From positions 1,736,001 to 1,800,000 of the forward strand of contig NZ_CP034550.1 in assembly GCF_009498035.1 (NCBI RefSeq): a DNA stretch of 64,000 nucleotides. The letters are read 5' to 3'. Within the stretch, counting starts at the first letter, position 1. Every line of letters starts with the position of its first letter. The stretch is from Saccharothrix syringae (GTDB taxonomy: Bacteria > Actinomycetota > Actinomycetes > Mycobacteriales > Pseudonocardiaceae). Position numbers and translations under genes: made by a program. This document shows positions 1 through 8,969 of the stretch, piece after piece. The notes beneath the pieces are model-generated. The model was not told the DNA's origin. It was given only the letters and a program-made list of their open reading frames with translations, and searched no databases.

Positions 1-1
1 C

Positions 2-427
2 ACGCCGTTGGACACCGCGGCGGTGCGCGACGCGCACGTCGTCGTCCAGGCCATGCACGCCCTGGCCGCGCGACTGGCCGTGCCCAGGCTGGTGCCCGCG
101 GACCTGGACGCGATGCGCGAGGCCAACGCGGCCTTCGCCCAGGCGCTGGCCGGCGGGGACGTGCCCGCCGCGCTGGCCGCCGACGACGCGTTCCACGCGG
201 TGGCGGTGCGGCGCAGCGGGAACTTCGCCGTGGTCGCCACGATCGAGCGCTACACGCCGCTGGTGCGCCGCCTGGAGCGCCTGCGCTTCGCCGGACCGGC
301 GGGCCGCCACTCCGTGGCCATGCACGACGAGATCACCACCGCCTGCGCGGCGGCCGACGCCGACCTGGCGGCCCGGCTGGTCGAGCGCAACTGGGCGACG
401 CTGTCCGACCTGCTGGAGGAGAACTGA
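2..427 (+). CDS. GntR-family regulator, C-terminal FCD domain (5' end outside window)
   Basis: The reading frame is already open at the window edge and ends at the TGA at 425-427, so only the last ~141 residues are seen. They form an all-helical FCD-type ligand-binding domain: the segment [14 protein letters not shown] and the later HSVAMHDEI carry acidic and His residues of the kind that bind metal and ligand in this family. The N-terminal winged helix must lie upstream. The stop is one base before the ACC deaminase GTG, so the two genes are probably co-transcribed and the regulator may control it (inference). The ligand cannot be predicted. Confidence 0.8.
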   Translation, partial: TPLDTAAVRDAHVVVQAMHALAARLAVPRLVPADLDAMREANAAFAQALAGGDVPAALAADDAFHAVAVRRSGNFAVVATIERYTPLVRRLERLRFAGPAGRHSVAMHDEITTACAAADADLAARLVERNWATLSDLLEEN

Positions 428-428
428 C

Positions 429-1424
429 GTGGCACTGGCCGACTTCCCCCGTTACCCGCTGCTGTTCGGCCCGTCGCCGGTGCACCCGCTGGAGCGCCTG
501 AGCGCACACCTCGGCGGTGCGCGCGTGTGGGCCAAGCGGGAGGACTGCAACTCCGGCCTGGCCTACGGCGGCAACAAGACCCGCAAGCTGGAGTACCTGG
601 TGGCCGACGCGCTGGCGCAGGGGTGCGACACCCTGGTCTCCATCGGCGGCGTGCAGTCCAACCACACCCGCCAGGTGGCCGCCGCGGCCGCGCGGGCGGG
701 CCTGGCCTGCGTGCTGGTGCAGGAGAGCTGGGTGGACTGGCCGGACGCGGTGTACGACCGGGTGGGCAACATCCTGCTCAGCCGCCTGATGGGCGCCGAG
801 GTCCGGTTGGTGGAGGCCGGTTTCGGCATCGGCGTCAAGCCCGCGTGGGAGCAGGCGGTCGAGGACGTCCGCGCGGCGGGCGGCAAGCCCTACGCCATCC
901 CGGCGGGCGCGTCGGACCACCCCCTGGGCGGCCTGGGCTTCGCCGGCTGGGCGGCCGAGGTCGAGCGGCAGGAGGCCGAGCTGGGCGTCCGGTTCGACAC
1001 GATCGTGGTGTGCTCGGTGACCGGCAGCACGCAGGCGGGCATGGTGGCGGGCTTCGCGGGCAGCGGTCGGCGCGTCATCGGCATCGACGCCTCGGCGGAA
1101 CCGTGCGACACGCGCGCCCAGGTGCTCCGGATCGCGCGGCGGACGGCGGAACTGCTCGACGTCGAGGTGGACGACTCGGACGTGACGCTGGACGACCGGT
1201 TCCACGAGGGCATCTACGGCGTGCCCGGCGAGGCCACGCTGGAGGCCATGAGGCTCGGCGCGCGCCTGGAGGGCATGATCACCGACCCGGTCTACGAGGG
1301 CAAGTCGTTGGCGGGCCTGGTGGAACTGGTCTCCAGCGGCGAGGTCCCGCGCGACTCGACGGTCCTCTACGCGCACCTCGGCGGCCAGCCGGCCCTCAAC
1401 GCCTACAGCGCCCTGTTCCGCTGA
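429..1424 (+). CDS. acdS: 1-aminocyclopropane-1-carboxylate deaminase
   Basis: This 331-residue PLP enzyme splits ACC, the plant ethylene precursor, into 2-oxobutyrate and ammonia in the cytoplasm. The PLP lysine is Lys50 in [10 protein letters not shown], followed by the [12 protein letters not shown] phosphate loop at 71-82. The residues that separate true ACC deaminases from D-cysteine desulfhydrases are present: Tyr289-Glu290 in TDPVYEGKS and Leu317 in [11 protein letters not shown], matching the reference Tyr294, Glu295 and Leu322. Length is normal. The GTG start lies just after the regulator stop, so the pair looks like an operon. The gene points to a plant- or rhizosphere-associated lifestyle (inference). 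Confidence 0.93.
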   Translation: MALADFPRYPLLFGPSPVHPLERLSAHLGGARVWAKREDCNSGLAYGGNKTRKLEYLVADALAQGCDTLVSIGGVQSNHTRQVAAAAARAGLACVLVQESWVDWPDAVYDRVGNILLSRLMGAEVRLVEAGFGIGVKPAWEQAVEDVRAAGGKPYAIPAGASDHPLGGLGFAGWAAEVERQEAELGVRFDTIVVCSVTGSTQAGMVAGFAGSGRRVIGIDASAEPCDTRAQVLRIARRTAELLDVEVDDSDVTLDDRFHEGIYGVPGEATLEAMRLGARLEGMITDPVYEGKSLAGLVELVSSGEVPRDSTVLYAHLGGQPALNAYSALFR

Positions 1425-1464
1425 ACTCCTTGCGACGGCTGACAAAGCGCCGCGCGGGTTTTGC

Positions 1465-1675
1465 GCGCGGTCACGAAGACCGCGCCGTGCGGGATGCCGA
1501 AGGATGGTCCTCGCGTTGGTGGAGCGACAGGGAGGAGCGACCGATGTCGGTAGTTCGGGTGATGGGCAGCGCGGCCGTGCCGTCGGCGCAGGACTGGGTG
1601 CGGTAGCCCGCGCGACCGGTGCTCTGCGCGTGGTCACGAAGACCGCCACGTCCCCGACCTCGAAGGATGGTCCTC
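1465..1675 (+). repeat. Duplicated leader element (two copies, 163 bp apart)
   Basis: Two blocks are shared exactly at 1469-1483/1632-1646 (GGTCACGAAGACCGC) and 1498-1512/1661-1675 (CGAAGGATGGTCCTC), with 14 unconserved bases between them in both copies. Each copy is followed by a GAGGAGCGA ribosome-binding-like string. In copy 1 a 7-bp stem (1465-1471 with 1479-1485) closes a CACGAAG loop; copy 2 has the same loop on a weaker stem. Copy 1 leads into a 20-codon ORF (1544-1606); copy 2 leads into the frameshifted secreted gene at 1753. Conserved blocks with a drifting spacer of fixed length look like a structured RNA or regulatory site. No known riboswitch class was recognised. Confidence 0.5.
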
Positions 1676-1752
1676 AAGTCCGACGCGACAGTGAGGAGCG
1701 AGGGCTGCCGGTACTCCGGCGGGCACGAGGGGCACGGGCCGCGGCGAACGCG

Positions 1753-2015
1753 GTGGCACGACGGGCGCACCGCACCGGGTTCCCGGGCGCGGCGCTGCTG
1801 GTGGCGGTAGCGCTGGTGTCGCCCACCCCGGCGCGGGGGTCGCCGCCACCCCGCTGGTGGGCTTCGACGCCGTGGCCACGCAGGCCGAGGGGCGCGTGTG
1901 GAAGCACCTCGGCCTGCGCCGCGACCGGTACGTCCTCTTCAACGACGGCTACATCCACCAGCAGGGCGCCATCCGCGAGAAGTGGCCGTTCCCGCAACCC
2001 TTCCCGACCTCCTGA
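1753..2015 (+). pseudogene. Frameshifted small secreted protein
   Basis: A GTG at 1753 opens a signal-peptide-like frame (basic MARRAHRTG, hydrophobic core AALLVAVALV, then PTPAR). The mature-looking continuation is one frame away and reads VAATPLVGFDAVATQAEGR and later DRYVLFNDGYIHQQG, ending at the TGA at 2013-2015. The switch falls in a run of five G at 1835-1839; one more G would join the two parts into a protein of ~87 residues with a plausible cleavage site. It is either a recent indel or a base-calling error in the homopolymer. The family is not recognised. The flanks (1425-1752 and 2016-2232) hold only the leader repeats and no other convincing gene. Confidence 0.45.
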
Positions 2016-2232
2016 CCGCACGCACGACGGGCTGGGACCCGCCGCGACCGCCCGGCTCGACACCGGACGGGCGGCCCGCGGTGCACCACCGGCGACCGGC
2101 CCGGTCGCTGCCCCCCAGGGGTCGGGCCGGTCGTCGCGGTCACGGCGATCTCCGTGCAAGCGGTTCGGGTGCTCCGTCCCGGTAACACTCCCCCCGCGCC
2201 CCGCCACGACCGGCGGGCCGCCCGGCGAACCG

Positions 2233-5200
2233 CTAAGCCCGCAGCCGCAACCCCTTCGGCGTGGCGCGGAACCCGGCGTCCTGGAGCACGCCCGCCAGCC
2301 GCGAGCCCAGCGCCACCTCGCCGTCCGCCCGCTGCACCGCCAACTGCCCCAGCCAGCCGTCCCGCACGGCGCGGCCCAGCGCCTGCGCGGCCGCCCGCAG
2401 CGGTGCCTCCTCCTCGGTGAACGACAGCAGCGACCGACCACCCCGCTCCACGTACAGCGCCGGCACCCCGTCGACCAGCACCACGAGCGCCCCGGACTTG
2501 CGCCCCGGCCGGTGCCTGCCCCCGCCCAGCGGGTCGGGCCAGTCCAGGGCCGCGCCGTAGGGCTGCGCCGGGTCGGCGGCGGCCAGCACCACGGCCTCCG
2601 GCGCGCCCTCGTGCTCCTGGCCTGCCGGGCGGGACAGCGCGCGCAGCCGGTCCACCGCGCCCCGGGCGGCGAACTGCGCCGCGCCCAGGCCCTCGACCAC
2701 GTACCCGCGCACCACCTGCCCGGACTCCTCCATCGCCCGCAGCACCCGGTACACGCCGCTGAAGCCGCCGGTCACGCGTTCGGTGTCCAGGGCGCCGCGG
2801 GTGAGCACGCCGTGCCGCTCCAGGAACGCCTCGGCCCGCGCGTGGGCCCGCCGGGTCGGGTCGGGCGCGGGCACGACGGCCAGGGACCAGCGGCCGGCGA
2901 CCGCCGGCGGGCCGGTCCGGCCGGGCATGTCCGGCCTGCCCGCGCGCATGCGCGCGTACCGGCCGCGCGGCGCGGTCCGGCGCGGTTTGTGCGCCGTGCC
3001 GCCGCCCGCGACCAGCGCCCGCAGCGGCGCCAGGGTGTCGTTGGTGACCACGCCCGCCCACACCAGGTCCCACAGGGCGCCGACGACCTCGGGGTCGGTG
3101 GTGGGCCCCTGGAGGGACACCCGGTCGACGACCTGCCGGAAGAACAGCGCGCCGCCGGCCAGCGCCTCCACCACGGCCCGGTGCAGCGGCGAGTCGGGCG
3201 CGGCCTCCGGCACCAGGTCCGGCAGCAGCAGGTCGGCCACGTCGGTCGGGGCCAGGGCGACCCAGCCGTCGCCGCCGGCCAGGGAACCGCAGCCGGTCCA
3301 GGTCACCTCGCCCGCCGCGGTCAGCTCGTCGAGCAGCGCCGGGTGGTAGCCGGGCAGCCGCGCGGGCAGGACCAGCGACTCCACCGCGCTCGCGGGCAGC
3401 GGCGCGCCGGCCAGCTGCTCGACCACCGCGTACACGTCGTCCGCGGTCGGCGCGCCGCGCAGGCGCCTGCCGACGCCGTGCCAGCCGGGCAGGAAGCGGC
3501 CCAGCGCCGCGGGCTCCACCGGCTCCACCTCGGCGCGCAGCCGCGCCAGCGACGCCCGCCGCAGGCGGCGCAGCACCTCCGCGTCGCAGAACTCGGTCTG
3601 CGTGCCCGCCGGCCGCAGCTCGCCGCGCACCAGCCGGCCGGTGCCCGCCATCCGCTCCAGCACCGCCGTCACCACCGCGACGCCCAACCCGAACCGCTCG
3701 GCCGCCTGCGCCGCGGGGAACGGCCCGTGCGTGCGCGCGTACCGGCCCAGCAGGTCGCCCAGCGGGTCGGCCACCGGCTCGGTGAACGCCTCGGGCACGC
3801 CGACCGGCAGCGCCACGCCCAGCGCGTCGCGCACCCGGCCCGCGTCCTCGATGCCGATCACCCGCTCGTCGCCCGCGATCCGCACCCGGATCGCCCGCCG
3901 CCGCGCCACCAGCTCCGCCAGCCACTCCGGCCGCACGCCCCGCTCGGCCGCCTCGGCCTCGGACAGGTCGCCCAGGAACCGCAGCAGGTCGGCCGCGCCC
4001 TCGACGTCGCGCGCGTGCCGGTCCGGCGCGAGCCGCTGGAGGTTGCGCTCGACCTCCTCGACCACCTCCGGGTCCAGCAGCTCGCGGATCGCCTCGGACC
4101 CCAGCAGCTCGGCCAACAGCGCCGAGTCCAGCGACAGCGCCGCGGCCCGCCGCTCGGCCAGCGGCGCGTCCTCCTCGTAGAGGAACATCCCGACGTACCC
4201 GAACAGCAGGCTGCGCGCGAACGGCGACGGCGCGGGCGTCTCCACCTCCACCACCCGCACGCGCCGCGCCCGCACGTCGGTCATCAGCTCGCGCAGGCCG
4301 GGCACGTCGTAGACGTCCTGCAGGCACTCGCGCATCGCCTCCAGCACCACCGGGAAGCTCTCGTACTTCGCCGCCACCGACAGCAGCTGCGCCGCCCGCT
4401 GCCGCTGCTGCCACAGCGGCGTCCGCCGCCGCGGGTCGCGCCGGGGCAGCAGCAGCGACCGCGCCGCGCACTCCCGGAACCGCGCCGCGAACAGCGCCGA
4501 CCCGCCCACCTCGGCCACCACGACCTGCTCGACCTCGTCCGGGTCGAGCAGCACGTCCTCGGCGCCGACCACCACCGGCGCGCCGTCGGCGTCCACCGCG
4601 TCCGGCAGCCGCACCACGATCCCGTCGTCGGAGTGCGCGGCCCGCACCTCGATCCCGCGCCGCTCCCGCAGCCGCGCCGCGATCGCCAGCGCCCACGGCG
4701 CGTTGACCTGCGCCCCGAACGGCGAGTGCACCACCAGCCGCCAGTCGCCCAGCTCGTCCCGGAACCGCTCCACCAGCACGGTCCGGTCGTTGGGCACGTG
4801 CCGCGTCGCCTCGCGCTGCTCGGCCAGGTAGGTCAGCAGGTTCGACCTGGCCCACGCGTCCAGGCCGGCCGCCGCGGTCCGCGCCTCGGCCTCGGCGGCG
4901 TCCGCGGCGGACACCTCGCGCAGGAACCTGCCCAGCGCGCGCCCCAGCTCCAGCGGCCGCCCCGGCGCGTCGCCCTTCCAGAACGGCATCCGCGCGGGCT
5001 GCCCGGGCGCGGGCACCACGATCACCCGGTCGTGGGTGATGTCCTCGACCCGCCACGACGACGTGCCGAGCAGGAACGTGTCGCCCACCCGCGACTCGTA
5101 GACCATCTCCTCGTCCAGCTCGCCCACCCGCGAGCCGGGGCGGTCCTCGGACGCGGGCGTCATCACCGCGAACAGCCCCCGGTCGGGGATGGTGCCGCCC

Positions 5201-6828
5201 GAGGTCACCGCCAGCCGCTGCGCGCCCGGCCGCCCGCGCAGCTCGCCGCTGATCCGGTCCCAGGTGATCCGGGGCCGCAGCTCGCCGAACTCCTCGCTCG
5301 GGTACCGGCCCGCCAGCATGTCCAGCACGGCCTGCAGGGCCGACTCCGGCAGCGCCGCGAACGGCGCGGCCCGCCGCACCAGCCCGGCCAGCGCCTCCAC
5401 CGTCCACGGTTCCATCGCCACCATGGCCACCACGTGCTGCGCCAGCACGTCCAGCGGGTTGCGCGGGTAGCGCACGGCCTCGATCGCGCCGTCCCGCATC
5501 CGCTCCGCGACCACCGCGCACGACACCAGGTCGCCCCGGAACTTGGGGAACACCACCCCGCGCGACACCGCGCCGACCTGGTGCCCGGCGCGGCCGACCC
5601 GCTGGAGCCCGGACGCGACCGTCGGCGGTGCCTCGACCTGCACCACCAGGTCGACCGCGCCCATGTCGATGCCCAGCTCCAGCGACGACGTGGCCACCAC
5701 GCACGGCAGCCGGCCGGACTTCAGCTCCTCCTCCACGGCGATCCGCTGCTCGCGCGACATCGAGCCGTGGTGGGCGCGGGCGACGGTGGCCGTGCGCTGG
5801 GTGGTGATGCCGGACTGACCGGGTGTTTCGGCGGGGAACCGGTCCGGCCCGGGCGCCTGGTCGGCGAACCCGTCCAGCCCGGGCACCCCCTCCGCCTCCT
5901 CCTCGGCCAGCTCGTTGAGCCGGGCGGTGAGCCGCTCGGCCAGCCGCCGCGAGTTGGCGAACACGATCGTCGACCGGTGCCGCCGCACCAGTTCCAGCAC
6001 CCGCTGCTCCACCGCGGGCCAGATCGAGGCCCGCCGCTCCGCGCCCGCCGCCGACCCGGACACCTCGCCGGTCGGCTCGCCGAGCACCGACATGTCCTCG
6101 ACCGGGACCTCGACCCGCACCTCGATCGTCTTGGCCGTCCCCGGCTGCACGACCGACACCGGCCGCCCGCCCGCCAGGAACGCGCCGACCTCCTCGACCG
6201 GGCGCACCGTCGCGGACAGCCCGATCCGCTGGGCGGGCCGCTCCAGCAGCGCGTCCAGCCGCTCCAGGGACAGCGCCAGGTGCGCGCCGCGCTTGGTGCC
6301 CGCCACCGCGTGGACCTCGTCGACGATCACGGTCTCCACGCCGCGCAGCGACTCCCGCGCCGCCGAGGTGAGCACCAGGAACAGCGACTCGGGCGTGGTG
6401 ACCAGCACGTCCGGCGGGGTCCTGGCGAACGCCCGCCGCACGTCCGCCGGGGTGTCGCCGGTGCGCATGCCCACGGTGGTGCCGGGCTCGGGCAGCGACA
6501 GCCGGTGCGCGGCCTGCCGGATGCCCGCCAGCGGCGCCCGCAGGTTCCGCTCCACGTCCACGGCCAGCGCCTTGAGGGGGGAGACGTAGAGGACGCGGCA
6601 GCGCCGCTGGGGGTCTTCGGGCGCCTCGGACGAGGCCAGCCGGTCCAGCGCCCACAGGAACGCCGCCAGCGTCTTGCCGGAACCGGTCGGGGCCACGACC
6701 AGCGCGTGCTCGCCCGCGGCCGCCGCCTCCCACGCACCGGCCTGCGCCTCGGTGGGCGCGGCGAAGGCCCCGGCGAACCACTGCCGGGTGGCGGGGGAGA
6801 AGCGGTCCAGGACGTCCACGGCAACCAT
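2233..6828 (-). CDS. lhr: Lhr-family ATP-dependent DNA helicase (large helicase-related)
   Basis: The 1531-residue product is a superfamily 2 helicase of the bacterial Lhr type, which translocates 3'-5' on single-stranded DNA and unwinds RNA:DNA hybrids; length is typical. Motif I APTGSGKT is at 46-53, the Walker B DEVH at 170-173, then motif III SATV, motif V SSLELGIDMGAVD and motif VI QRVGRAGHQ. The ~600-residue C-terminus is the Lhr-CTH extension. The ATG at 6828 starts MVAVDVLDRFSP; in-frame codons upstream give an Arg-rich stretch without conserved character. No ribosome-binding site is obvious. A role in DNA repair is inferred from the family. Confidence 0.93.
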   Translation of the reverse strand: MVAVDVLDRFSPATRQWFAGAFAAPTEAQAGAWEAAAAGEHALVVAPTGSGKTLAAFLWALDRLASSEAPEDPQRRCRVLYVSPLKALAVDVERNLRAPLAGIRQAAHRLSLPEPGTTVGMRTGDTPADVRRAFARTPPDVLVTTPESLFLVLTSAARESLRGVETVIVDEVHAVAGTKRGAHLALSLERLDALLERPAQRIGLSATVRPVEEVGAFLAGGRPVSVVQPGTAKTIEVRVEVPVEDMSVLGEPTGEVSGSAAGAERRASIWPAVEQRVLELVRRHRSTIVFANSRRLAERLTARLNELAEEEAEGVPGLDGFADQAPGPDRFPAETPGQSGITTQRTATVARAHHGSMSREQRIAVEEELKSGRLPCVVATSSLELGIDMGAVDLVVQVEAPPTVASGLQRVGRAGHQVGAVSRGVVFPKFRGDLVSCAVVAERMRDGAIEAVRYPRNPLDVLAQHVVAMVAMEPWTVEALAGLVRRAAPFAALPESALQAVLDMLAGRYPSEEFGELRPRITWDRISGELRGRPGAQRLAVTSGGTIPDRGLFAVMTPASEDRPGSRVGELDEEMVYESRVGDTFLLGTSSWRVEDITHDRVIVVPAPGQPARMPFWKGDAPGRPLELGRALGRFLREVSAADAAEAEARTAAAGLDAWARSNLLTYLAEQREATRHVPNDRTVLVERFRDELGDWRLVVHSPFGAQVNAPWALAIAARLRERRGIEVRAAHSDDGIVVRLPDAVDADGAPVVVGAEDVLLDPDEVEQVVVAEVGGSALFAARFRECAARSLLLPRRDPRRRTPLWQQRQRAAQLLSVAAKYESFPVVLEAMRECLQDVYDVPGLRELMTDVRARRVRVVEVETPAPSPFARSLLFGYVGMFLYEEDAPLAERRAAALSLDSALLAELLGSEAIRELLDPEVVEEVERNLQRLAPDRHARDVEGAADLLRFLGDLSEAEAAERGVRPEWLAELVARRRAIRVRIAGDERVIGIEDAGRVRDALGVALPVGVPEAFTEPVADPLGDLLGRYARTHGPFPAAQAAERFGLGVAVVTAVLERMAGTGRLVRGELRPAGTQTEFCDAEVLRRLRRASLARLRAEVEPVEPAALGRFLPGWHGVGRRLRGAPTADDVYAVVEQLAGAPLPASAVESLVLPARLPGYHPALLDELTAAGEVTWTGCGSLAGGDGWVALAPTDVADLLLPDLVPEAAPDSPLHRAVVEALAGGALFFRQVVDRVSLQGPTTDPEVVGALWDLVWAGVVTNDTLAPLRALVAGGGTAHKPRRTAPRGRYARMRAGRPDMPGRTGPPAVAGRWSLAVVPAPDPTRRAHARAEAFLERHGVLTRGALDTERVTGGFSGVYRVLRAMEESGQVVRGYVVEGLGAAQFAARGAVDRLRALSRPAGQEHEGAPEAVVLAAADPAQPYGAALDWPDPLGGGRHRPGRKSGALVVLVDGVPALYVERGGRSLLSFTEEEAPLRAAAQALGRAVRDGWLGQLAVQRADGEVALGSRLAGVLQDAGFRATPKGLRLRA

Positions 6829-7030
6829 CGTGAACCAGAGGTCCGACAGTTTCGAATCGCGCCGCCTCCGGCGTCGCGGGCTCGGGCGCCCGGAAGTCGG
6901 CCGCTCGCGCCCGGTTTCCCGACGACCGATGAGCGTGATCGCCGGGAAATGAGTCACGAACGACCGACGCGCCCTCGCGGTGCGGGGCGTCTATGGGACG
7001 ATCACCCCCGTCGAACCGAGGGGTGAGAGC

Positions 7031-8920
7031 GTGCGCGTGCTGTCCGTTGACCTGGGCACTTCCAACACCGTGGCGGTGCTCGCCGCGCACGGCAGGCCAC
7101 CCCGGGTCGTCGAGGTGGACGGCTCCTCGACCATGCCGTCGGCCGTCTACTGCGAGGAGGACGGCACCCTGGTCGTGGGCCGCGACGCCGAGCGCCGCGC
7201 CCGCCTCGACCCCGCCCGCTTCGAGCCCAACCCCAAGCGCCGCGTCGACGACGGCGTGCTGCTGCTCGGCGACAACGTCGTCCCGGTCACCGACGCGCTG
7301 GCCGCGGTGCTGCGCCGGGTGCTGGAGGAGACCACCCGCCAGCTCGGCGGCGAGCCCCCGGACGAGGTCCGCCTCACCCACCCCGCCCAGTGGGGCCCCA
7401 CCCGCCGCAACGTGCTGATGTCCGCCGCCCGGCTCGCGGGCGTCACCGGCGAGGTCGTGCTGGTCCCCGAGCCGGTCGCGGCCGCCTCCCACTACGCCTC
7501 GCTGGCCGTCGGCCAGGCGCTGGCCGTGTACGACCTGGGCGCGGGCACCTTCGACGTGGCCGTCGTCGGCGCCACCCAGAGCGGCTTCACCGTGCTCGCC
7601 GAGGACGGCCTGCCCGACCTGGGCGGCCTGGACGTCGACCAGGCCCTGCTGGAGCACGTCGGCAGGCAGGTCTCGCACCGCGACCCGGCCGCGTGGCAGC
7701 GGCTGCTGCGCCCGGAGTCGACGGCGGACCGGCGGGCCCGGCGCGCGCTCCAGGAGGACGTGCGGGTCGCCAAGGAGTCGCTGTCGCGGCACGCGCACAC
7801 CGAGGTGCCGATGCCCGAGCCGTTCGAGGACGTGCTGGTCAACCGGTCCGACCTGGAGGCGCTGATCCGGCCGAGCCTGCTGCGCAGCGTGGAGCTGCTG
7901 GCCTCGACGATCCGCTCCACCGGCATGGCGCCCAACCAGCTCGCGGGCATCTACCTGGTCGGCGGCGCGAGCCGCATCCCGCTGGTGGCGACCATGATCG
8001 CCGAGCACGTGCGGGTGGTGCCGACGAGCCTGGACCAGCCGGAGACCGCGGTCGCCCTGGGCGCCCACCACGTGCCCAAGGACGGCATCACGCCCCGCTC
8101 CCAGGACCTGACCGTGCCCCGCGGCGAACCGGACACCGTGGTCACCCGGCCGGTGAACCCGGCGACCGGCGGGTCGCCGCAGGCGAACCCGGCCACCAGC
8201 GGCGCCCACCAGGTCAACCCGGCGTCGAGCGGCCCCTACCAGGTCAACCCCGCGATGAGCGGCCCCTACCAGGTCAACCCGGCGGTGAGCGGGCCCTACC
8301 AGGTCGGTGCACCGCAGCAGTTCAACTTCCCCAGCGTCACCCCGCGGCAGCCCGAGAAGAAGGGCCCGAACCGGAAGGTGCTGGTCGCGGCGGGCGCGGC
8401 CGTGGTGCTGGTGCTGGCCGTGGTGGGCGGGATCTTCGCGTTCGGCTCGTCGGGCACGCCCGACGCCCAGGACTGCAAGACCGACGTCGCGCTCGACGAC
8501 AAGGGCTTCACGGGCTGCATGCGCCTGCTCGCGGGCGCCGTCGCGGACAACGCCTCGTGCAAGTCGGGCGGCACGCCGGGCGTGGGCGGCGTCAACAGCA
8601 TCAAGGGCACCGTGGTCACCTGCTCGGTGCGGGACGACTACTCGGTCCAGTACGTCCTGACCGAGACGGTCACCGGTGCCGAGAACGGCGCCGAGGCCAT
8701 GGTGCGCTCGCTCAAGAGCGACGTCGTCGAGGCGCGCTGGGAGGGCAACGGCCTGGGCGGCAAGTACCAGGCCGCCGCCGACGGCGGGCTGGGGCTGCTC
8801 GTGTTCACCGTCGACCGCCTCCCGCTGCTGGGCGTCGTGACCACGAGCACCGGCGGCGAGGACCTGACCGCGGACGTGGTGGCGGACTTCTTCGAGCGCG
8901 ACGTCCAGCCCGGTACCTGA
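7031..8920 (+). CDS. Membrane-anchored Hsp70-like protein with extracytoplasmic tail
   Basis: The first ~350 of 629 residues are an actin/Hsp70-type ATPase: phosphate-1 DLGTSNTVAVL, phosphate-2 YDLGAGTFDVAVVG and adenosine loop YLVGGASRIPLV. The usual substrate-binding domain is missing. Instead there are five ten-residue repeats (VNPA..SGPYQ type, about 375-425), a basic stretch, one membrane segment (LVAAGAAVVLVLAVVGGIFAF) and a ~140-residue outer domain with several cysteines. GTG 7031 is chosen because AGGGG lies 8-10 bases upstream and the Hsp70 start motif follows directly. Similar actinobacterial fusions are known; their substrates are not. Confidence 0.8.
   Translation: MRVLSVDLGTSNTVAVLAAHGRPPRVVEVDGSSTMPSAVYCEEDGTLVVGRDAERRARLDPARFEPNPKRRVDDGVLLLGDNVVPVTDALAAVLRRVLEETTRQLGGEPPDEVRLTHPAQWGPTRRNVLMSAARLAGVTGEVVLVPEPVAAASHYASLAVGQALAVYDLGAGTFDVAVVGATQSGFTVLAEDGLPDLGGLDVDQALLEHVGRQVSHRDPAAWQRLLRPESTADRRARRALQEDVRVAKESLSRHAHTEVPMPEPFEDVLVNRSDLEALIRPSLLRSVELLASTIRSTGMAPNQLAGIYLVGGASRIPLVATMIAEHVRVVPTSLDQPETAVALGAHHVPKDGITPRSQDLTVPRGEPDTVVTRPVNPATGGSPQANPATSGAHQVNPASSGPYQVNPAMSGPYQVNPAVSGPYQVGAPQQFNFPSVTPRQPEKKGPNRKVLVAAGAAVVLVLAVVGGIFAFGSSGTPDAQDCKTDVALDDKGFTGCMRLLAGAVADNASCKSGGTPGVGGVNSIKGTVVTCSVRDDYSVQYVLTETVTGAENGAEAMVRSLKSDVVEARWEGNGLGGKYQAAADGGLGLLVFTVDRLPLLGVVTTSTGGEDLTADVVADFFERDVQPGT
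8156..8305 (+). repeat. Five tandem 30-bp coding repeats in the Hsp70-like gene
   Basis: Five in-frame 30-bp units begin at 8156, 8186, 8216, 8246 and 8276, each starting AACCC and encoding NPA(x)2SGPYQV-like decapeptides. The last three units are almost identical and the first two have diverged, which fits recent unequal duplication from the 3' side. They form the linker between the ATPase domain and the membrane segment. Confidence 0.9.
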
Positions 8921-8969
8921 CCCGGACGGTGGCTGGTCGGACCAGGGGTCCCCTGGGACGATCAAGATC

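Noticed and set aside
1504..7026. A plus-strand open frame of about 1840 codons opposite the Lhr gene
   Set aside because: It is a high-GC shadow frame: low-complexity Arg/Gly/Pro/His composition, no motifs, and the opposite strand carries every Lhr helicase motif.
8156..8305. Five 30-bp repeats that could suggest a CRISPR array
   Set aside because: The units are directly adjacent with no spacers, are in frame, and encode a protein linker. No cas genes are present.
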